A stretch of DNA of 16,763 bases from Jatrophihabitans sp. (GTDB taxonomy: Bacteria; Actinomycetota; Actinomycetes; Mycobacteriales; Jatrophihabitantaceae), in the NCBI GenBank assembly GCA_025966255.1, contig JAOPVG010000503.1, positions 1 through 16,763 of the forward strand, in the 5' to 3' direction. Shown piece after piece: positions 13,797 through 16,763 of this stretch (position 1 is the first letter of the stretch; each line of letters starts with the position of its first letter). The position numbers were made by a program, and so were the translations under genes. The notes beneath the pieces were generated by a model that saw only the letters and a list, made by a program, of their open reading frames with translations, was not told the origin of the DNA and searched no databases.

Positions 13797-14642
13797 ATGA
13801 GCCTGCTGCAAGCGATCGTGCTGGGGATCGTCCAGGGGCTCACCGAGTTCCTGCCGATCTCCTCGACGGCCCACCTGCGGATCGTCCCGGCTCTGTTCGG
13901 CTGGCACTTCTACCACGGCTCGACCAACGACCCCGGCGCACCGTTCACCGCCGTCGTGCAGCTCGGCACGACCGTGGCGATCGTCGTGTACTTCTGGCGC
14001 GAGCTCCTCCAGGTGACCGTGGCCTGGTTCAAGGGCCTGTGGGATGCCTCCGTACGCAGTTCCCTCGAGTACAAGCTGGGCTGGTACCTCATCCTCGCCA
14101 CCGTTCCGGTCGGCGTCTTCGGGCTGATCTTCAGCAACCAGATCCAGACCGGCGCCCGCAACCTCTGGCTCATCTCGGTCACCCTCATTGCGCTCGCGAT
14201 CGTGCTCGCCGCCGCCGAGAAGGTCGGCAAGCGGAATCGTGAAGAAGAGCAGATCAGTTCCGTGGATGCGGCGGTCGTCGGCACGGCGCAGGCCCTCGCT
14301 CTGATTCCTGGTGCGTCCCGCTCCGGTACGACCATCAGCGCCGGGCTCTTCCGCGGGCTCACCCGCGAGGCCGCCGCCCGCTTCTCGTTCCTACTGTCGA
14401 TCCCGGCCGTCGTCCTCTCCGGCGGCTACGAGGCGATCAATCCCGGCAACGGCAAGACGCCGGGCGTCGGGCTCACCGGGGTGGCCGTGGTCATCGCGTT
14501 CGTCGTGGGTCTGGCCTCGATCGCCTGGCTCATGCGCTGGCTCACCAACCACAGCACCTTCATCTTCATCTGGTACCGCATCGCGCTCGGCGTCCTGCTG
14601 ATCGTGCTGCTGTCCACCGGCGTCCTCAACGCCACCAACTGA
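13797..14642 (+). CDS. uppP: Undecaprenyl-diphosphatase UppP (BacA)
   Basis: A 281-residue polytopic membrane enzyme that removes a phosphate from undecaprenyl diphosphate, recycling the lipid carrier for peptidoglycan and other envelope polymers, and giving bacitracin tolerance when abundant. Both signature motifs are intact: the (E/Q)XXXE region QGLTEFLPISSTAHL with Q13 and E17, and PGASRSGTT at 171-179 with S174 and R175. Several hydrophobic segments follow, including VGVFGLIFSNQ, LWLISVTLIALAIVLAAAE and VAVVIAFVVGLASIAWLM. The ATG at 13797 has GGAGCGAGGG directly upstream. The stop overlaps the next ATG by 1 nt (TGATG), so it is translationally coupled to the phosphomutase-like gene. Confidence 0.97.
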   Translation: MSLLQAIVLGIVQGLTEFLPISSTAHLRIVPALFGWHFYHGSTNDPGAPFTAVVQLGTTVAIVVYFWRELLQVTVAWFKGLWDASVRSSLEYKLGWYLILATVPVGVFGLIFSNQIQTGARNLWLISVTLIALAIVLAAAEKVGKRNREEEQISSVDAAVVGTAQALALIPGASRSGTTISAGLFRGLTREAAARFSFLLSIPAVVLSGGYEAINPGNGKTPGVGLTGVAVVIAFVVGLASIAWLMRWLTNHSTFIFIWYRIALGVLLIVLLSTGVLNATN

Positions 14643-15346
14643 TGTCCACCTTGCTGCTGGTGCGTCACGGGCTGACGCCCATGACCGGCCCGGTGCTGGC
14701 CGGGCGCACACCGGGCGTGCACCTCGACGAGCGGGGCCAGAAGCAAGCCGCGGCCGTGGCCGAGCGGATCGCCGCGGTGCCGCTCACCACCGTCGTCACC
14801 AGCCCGCTGGACCGCTGCCTCGAGACCGCGCAGGCCATCCAGGACGCCCAGCACGCCGCCGGGCGCGAGCCTGATTGGCAGCTCGACGAGCGGCTGCTCG
14901 AATGCGACTACGGCGACTGGACGGGCCGCCAGATCAAGGATCTCGCCAAGGATCCGCTCTGGAAGGTGGTGCAGTCCCAGCCGTCGGCCGTCCGGTTCCC
15001 CGGTGGGGAGGGGCTGGCCGAGATGTCGGTGCGGGCGGTCGGCGCCGTCCGGGACTGGGACGCTCGCCTGGGCGAGGACGCGGTGTGGGTCGCCTGTACC
15101 CACGGCGACATCATCAAGGCGATCGTGGCCGACGCCCTGGGCCTGCATCTCGACCAGTACCAGCGCATCGTCCCCGACCCCTGCTCGGTGTCCGTGATCC
15201 GCTACACGCAGACACGTCCGTACGTCATCCGCGTCAACGACGTGGGCGGCGACCTGGCCGGGTTCGCGCCTCCGAAGAAGCGTCGGCGCAGGACCAAGGC
15301 CGACGACGCCACGATCGGCGGCGGTACCGGCGGCGGGGCCGTCTGA
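14642..15346 (+). CDS. Histidine phosphatase superfamily protein, MSMEG_4193-type putative phosphomutase
   Basis: A 234-residue cytoplasmic protein of the histidine phosphatase (GpmB/CobC-like) superfamily. The catalytic features are present: R8-H9-G10 (LLLVRHGLT), R58 in VVTSPLDRCLETAQ, the acid region RLLECDYGDWTG with E87, and the second histidine H154 in VACTHGDIIKAI. The C-terminus carries a basic stretch PPKKRRRRTK and then a Gly-rich tail, beyond the core fold. It belongs to the first member of a three-gene set confined mostly to actinomycetes (MSMEG_4193, DUF3090, SCO1664), whose function has not been settled; the substrate is unknown. It starts by overlapping the uppP stop (TGATG), which suggests the two are made in step. 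Confidence 0.93.
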   Translation: MSTLLLVRHGLTPMTGPVLAGRTPGVHLDERGQKQAAAVAERIAAVPLTTVVTSPLDRCLETAQAIQDAQHAAGREPDWQLDERLLECDYGDWTGRQIKDLAKDPLWKVVQSQPSAVRFPGGEGLAEMSVRAVGAVRDWDARLGEDAVWVACTHGDIIKAIVADALGLHLDQYQRIVPDPCSVSVIRYTQTRPYVIRVNDVGGDLAGFAPPKKRRRRTKADDATIGGGTGGGAV

Positions 15347-15386
15347 GATCACTGCCCCGTGGGCGGCGCAATGGCGCGCGACGCCC

Positions 15387-15392
15387 TAGGCT
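15387..15392 (+). promoter_or_regulatory. Possible minus-10 element before the DUF3090 gene
   Basis: TAGGCT lies 10 nt before the ATG at 15403, which would start a transcript with a leader of only 3-4 nt. No Shine-Dalgarno precedes this ATG and no minus-35 is clear, so an internal near-leaderless promoter is plausible but weak. Confidence 0.4.
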
Positions 15393-15402
15393 TAATGGCA
15401 TC

Positions 15403-15963
15403 ATGCGACAGCTCTTCGTCTTCGATCGCCCCAACCGGTTCGTCGCCGGCACCGTCGGCACGCCCGGTGAGCGCACCTTTTACCTGCAGGCGGTCGACGG
15501 ACCTCGCGTGGTCTCTGTCGCGGTCGAGAAGCAGCAGGTGGTCGTACTCGTCGACCGGCTCGAGCAGTTGCTCGACGAGATCGTCGAGCGCACCGGCACC
15601 GCACTGCCGGCCACGGCGACCGATACCGAGGCTTTGGCCCAGCCCATTGACGAGGAGTTCCGGGTCGCAGCCATGGGTCTCGCCTGGGACGGAGACGCCG
15701 GCCTGATCGTCATCGAGGCGCAGGCTCCGGCCGAGGAGCCCGAGATCGCCGAGGAGACGCTGCTGGAGGACGTCGAGGAGGGCCCGGACGCCCTGCGGGT
15801 GCTCATCGAGCCGCGGCGGGCCCGCGCCTTCATCGACCGGGCGCGCCGCCTCATCTCGGCCGGGCGGCCGCCCTGCCCGCTGTGCGGACAGCCCCTCGGA
15901 GCCGGCGGCCACGTGTGCGCGCGGCTCAACGGCTACCGCCGCGGAATCTCACTCAACCCGTGA
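15403..15963 (+). CDS. DUF3090 family protein with C-terminal zinc-ribbon motif
   Basis: A 186-residue cytoplasmic protein, second member of the actinobacterial trio. The N-terminus MRQLFVFDRPNRFVAGTVG is followed by TFYLQAVDGPRVVSVAVEKQQVVVL, the family hallmark. The middle is acidic (AEEPEIAEETLLEDVEEG) and the C-terminus has a probable metal site: C158-PL-C161 and H170-V-C172 in CPLCGQPLGAGGHVC, then RLNGYRRG. The role is unknown. The start at 15403 fits the family N-terminus; an open frame upstream from 14875 is only the shadow of the phosphomutase gene. It lies 56 nt after that gene and 67 nt before the SCO1664-like gene. Confidence 0.93.
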   Translation: MRQLFVFDRPNRFVAGTVGTPGERTFYLQAVDGPRVVSVAVEKQQVVVLVDRLEQLLDEIVERTGTALPATATDTEALAQPIDEEFRVAAMGLAWDGDAGLIVIEAQAPAEEPEIAEETLLEDVEEGPDALRVLIEPRRARAFIDRARRLISAGRPPCPLCGQPLGAGGHVCARLNGYRRGISLNP

Positions 15964-16030
15964 GCGACGCTTGCGAGCGAACCATGGGAATGGGGCTTCG
16001 CCGGCCGACCGAGCGATGCGAGGGTAGGCC
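15961..16030 (+). repeat. GAGCGA-rich linker before the SCO1664-like gene
   Basis: GAGCGA occurs at 15962-15967, 15975-15980 and 16011-16016. The linker opens TGAGCGACGC at the stop codon, identical over 10 nt to the start of the linker before uppP, and ends in GCGAGGG shortly before the GTG. Confidence 0.6.
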
Positions 16031-16763
16031 GTGACGCCGGAGGAACTCACGCCGCCACTCGCCTTGGCGGTCGAAGGCGGCGCCGGGGTCTCCGTGGACG
16101 AGGCGCTCGAATTGCTGCGCGAAGGCGATCTGTCGATCGAGGGGCGGGTCGTCGACGCGTCCAACGCCACGTTCTACTGCGCGGTGTCCGATAGCGGACG
16201 AGCCGCCGCCTGTGTCTACAAGCCGGTGGCAGGCGAGCGGCCGCTCTGGGACTTTCCCGATGGCACCCTGGCCGAGCGCGAGGTCGCGGCCTACGAGGTG
16301 TCGGCCGCGACCGGCTGGCTGATCGTGCCGCCCACGGTGTACCGCGACGGCCCGGCCGGTCCCGGGATGGTGCAGCTGTGGATCGACACCGACGACGACG
16401 TGAACATCGCTCGCTTCATGCGCCGTCGCGACCTCGAGTCGCTGCGGTACCTGGCCGTGTTCGACGCGGTCATCAACAACGCCGACCGCAAGGGCGGCCA
16501 CTTGCTGCCCACCCGCGACGGTCACGTGTACGGCGTCGACCACGGCGTCACGTTCAACGTCGAGGACAAGCTGCGCACCGTGCTCTGGCAGTGGGCCGGC
16601 GCGAAGGTGCCGCCGCCGGCCCGTGAGGTGCTATCCCGGCTGCGGCAGGACCTCGACGGCGACCTGGGGGAGCGGCTCGGCGAACTGCTGACCCGCCGCG
16701 AGGTGAGGCGCACCAAGTCCCGCGTGGACGCCCTGCTGTCCACCGGCCGCCACCCCGAACCGA
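16031..16763 (+). CDS. SCO1664 family protein, PI3/4-kinase-like (3' truncated)
   Basis: Third member of the actinobacterial trio; 244 residues are visible and the window ends before the stop. The start is the GTG at 16031, with GAGGGTAGG a few nt upstream. Kinase-like elements appear in order: K64 in CVYKPVAGERPLWDFPDG (possible ATP lysine), E83 in LAEREVAAYEV (possible partner acid), the loop FDAVINNADRKGGHLL with D145, N150 and D152, and GVDHGVTFN with D170 in the place of the DFG-type metal-binding Asp. This matches the distant resemblance of the family to phosphatidylinositol 3/4-kinases. Its substrate is unknown and may not be a lipid. It follows DUF3090 after a 67-nt GAGCGA-rich linker. 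In many actinomycetes a mycothiol ligase gene (mshC) lies close by; that cannot be checked here. Confidence 0.92.
   Translation, partial: MTPEELTPPLALAVEGGAGVSVDEALELLREGDLSIEGRVVDASNATFYCAVSDSGRAAACVYKPVAGERPLWDFPDGTLAEREVAAYEVSAATGWLIVPPTVYRDGPAGPGMVQLWIDTDDDVNIARFMRRRDLESLRYLAVFDAVINNADRKGGHLLPTRDGHVYGVDHGVTFNVEDKLRTVLWQWAGAKVPPPAREVLSRLRQDLDGDLGERLGELLTRREVRRTKSRVDALLSTGRHPEP

Overview
This is a high-GC, gene-dense chromosomal window from an actinomycete (phylum Actinomycetota). Several protein families here are nearly confined to that phylum: DUF5703, an F420-dependent luciferase-like oxidoreductase of the Rv3520c type, the MSMEG_4193-type phosphomutase, DUF3090 and the SCO1664 family. 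GTG starts and leaderless-looking promoters fit as well. I cannot place the organism below phylum. I see no tRNA, rRNA, CRISPR array, insertion sequence or phage gene; the window looks like ordinary chromosome.

Layout. (1) 3-1840, + strand: the 3' end of a NarL-type sensor histidine kinase, its overlapping response regulator, then a small secreted protein of unknown function closed by a perfect hairpin terminator. (2) 1921-2160, - strand: a small DUF5703 protein. (3) 2299-8285, - strand: a five-gene sugar operon, transcribed in the order ABC ATPase, permease, substrate-binding lipoprotein, Gfo/Idh/MocA dehydrogenase, xylose-isomerase-like TIM-barrel protein. It is controlled from 8286-8452, where a good promoter (TTGACT, 17 nt, TAAGGT) has an imperfect palindrome spanning its spacer. 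(4) 8453-9745, + strand: the divergent ROK-family repressor, the obvious regulator of that operon. (5) 9755-12621, - strand: an aldo/keto reductase followed by a RecD2-like helicase whose true start may be a CTG overlapping the reductase stop. (6) 12683-16763, + strand: F420 oxidoreductase, undecaprenyl-diphosphatase UppP, then a phosphomutase-like protein, DUF3090 and an SCO1664 kinase-like protein that runs off the end of the window.

How they work together. Region 3-4 reads as a self-contained uptake and oxidation system: the sugar or polyol enters through the ABC importer, is oxidised by the NAD(P)-dependent dehydrogenase and is processed by the isomerase/lyase-like enzyme, with the ROK protein sensing the sugar or a derivative. 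The substrate is not readable from the sequence. Region 6 holds the conserved actinobacterial trio (phosphatase-like, zinc-ribbon protein, kinase-like protein), whose function is unknown. This is the best candidate for an undescribed system, here tied to uppP by a 1-nt overlap.
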